Source: Rhodoferax sp. (lineage in GTDB: Bacteria > Pseudomonadota > Gammaproteobacteria > Burkholderiales > Burkholderiaceae_C). From it: a DNA stretch of 5,995 nt. A model generated the notes under the pieces. That model ran no database searches and was not told the DNA's origin. It worked only from the letters and a program-made list of their open reading frames with translations. Numbering within the stretch: position 1 is the first letter of the stretch; every line of letters starts with the position of its first letter. Positions 5,507 through 5,995 of this stretch are shown piece by piece. The DNA lies in the NCBI GenBank assembly GCA_028292305.1, contig JAQGMQ010000790.1, forward strand, positions 1 through 5,995, given 5' to 3'. Both the position numbers and the translations under genes were made by a program.

Positions 5507-5995
5507 ATATCAAACGCTTCCACGCCGCCACGTCCCGCGAAGCCTTGGCCAAAGCCCGGATGGCATTCGGCGACGGCACGCTGATTCTCTCGAACCGCCC
5601 CACGCCGACCGGCGTGGAAGTGGTGGCCACGGCGGAAGATTCTCTGTCGGCACTCGACCAGGCCTCGGACAGCCAGCAGCCCCGGTCGCAACTGCAGGCG
5701 CCGCCCCAACGCCCCGCGGCCCGGCCCGCAGCCAAGGCAGCGCCCCAACCCGAGCCGAATCCGGTGGAAGAAGACACCACGCAGCTGGCCATGAGCACCC
5801 TGTCGTTCCAGGACTACGTGCGTGAACGCATGCTGCGCCGCCGCCATGAAGCGACCAGCGGCCACGGCGAAGAAACGCTGAGCGGCGAGCCTTTGTTCGA
5901 AGCCCAATCGGCCCCTGCCCCTGCGCCCGCTCCGAAGGCGGCACCGGCTCCGGCGCCCCGCGCCACGCATGCCGCGCCCTTCACCGCACCGGCCG
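5503..5995 (+). CDS. flhF: Flagellar biosynthesis GTPase FlhF, N-terminal 164 residues (3' truncated by window)
   Basis: FlhF is an SRP-family GTPase; in other bacteria it directs flagella to the pole or controls their number together with FlhG. The reading frame is open from ATG 5503 to the window edge. The start MNIKRFHAATSREALAKAR and the following LILSNRPTPTGVEVVA match the conserved N-terminal basic domain of FlhF. Then comes a Pro/Ala/Gln-rich segment (about 65-87), a charged helix-like stretch at about 94-116 (FQDYVRERMLRRRHE), and a second Ala-Pro repeat region (about 137-164). The NG GTPase domain, including the P-loop, lies beyond the window and cannot be checked. The ATG overlaps the flhA stop by 4 bp, with TAAAGGTG at 5488-5495 as ribosome-binding site. 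Identification depends on the N-terminal motif and the flhA-flhF order. Confidence 0.93.
   Translation, partial: MNIKRFHAATSREALAKARMAFGDGTLILSNRPTPTGVEVVATAEDSLSALDQASDSQQPRSQLQAPPQRPAARPAAKAAPQPEPNPVEEDTTQLAMSTLSFQDYVRERMLRRRHEATSGHGEETLSGEPLFEAQSAPAPAPAPKAAPAPAPRATHAAPFTAPA

Noticed and set aside
1..5995. A novel or accessory system, mobile element, CRISPR array or RNA gene
   Set aside because: Both strands are accounted for by core flagellar and chemotaxis genes with no transposase, direct-repeat array, tRNA-like cloverleaf or att-like duplication that I can see.

Overview
The window is a core flagellar motility and chemotaxis locus, all genes on the + strand. The base composition is high-GC. 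The gene set (CheZ with CheY, an FlhF-type GTPase, and the order cheY-cheZ-flhB-flhA-flhF) and the protein sequences point to a betaproteobacterium of the order Burkholderiales, most likely a Comamonadaceae-type organism. That placement is inferred from remembered family sequences, not from a search.

Layout: (1) positions 1-73 hold the last 23 codons of motA; (2) 103-1062 is motB, the other half of the stator; (3) 1127-1522 is cheY and 1519-2151 is cheZ, which overlap by 4 bp; (4) 2152-2267 is the only sizeable intergenic stretch (116 bp), with a weak terminator-like hairpin, a sigma70-like promoter candidate and two inverted repeats, the second of which ends 2 bp before the flhB start; (5) 2268-3428 is flhB, 3425-5506 is flhA, and flhF starts at 5503 and runs off the right edge, each joined to the next by a 4-bp ATGA overlap.

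How they work together: MotA/MotB form the proton-driven stator that turns the rotor. CheY-phosphate binds the rotor switch to reverse rotation and CheZ removes the phosphate. FlhB and FlhA are the inner-membrane gate components of the flagellar type III export apparatus. FlhF is an SRP-type GTPase that, in bacteria where it has been studied, sets where and how many flagella are built. Every diagnostic residue checked (MotB proton-carrying Asp; CheY phosphorylation site; CheZ Asp/Gln pair; FlhB NPTH; FlhA Arg/Asp residues and chaperone-binding triad) is present, so all complete genes look functional.

I see no mobile element, CRISPR array, tRNA or rRNA, and no sign of a new defence or biosynthetic system. 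The points most worth a second look are the perfect 10-bp inverted repeat against the flhB start codon, which has no visible Shine-Dalgarno sequence, and a sharp 180-bp GC trough inside flhA.
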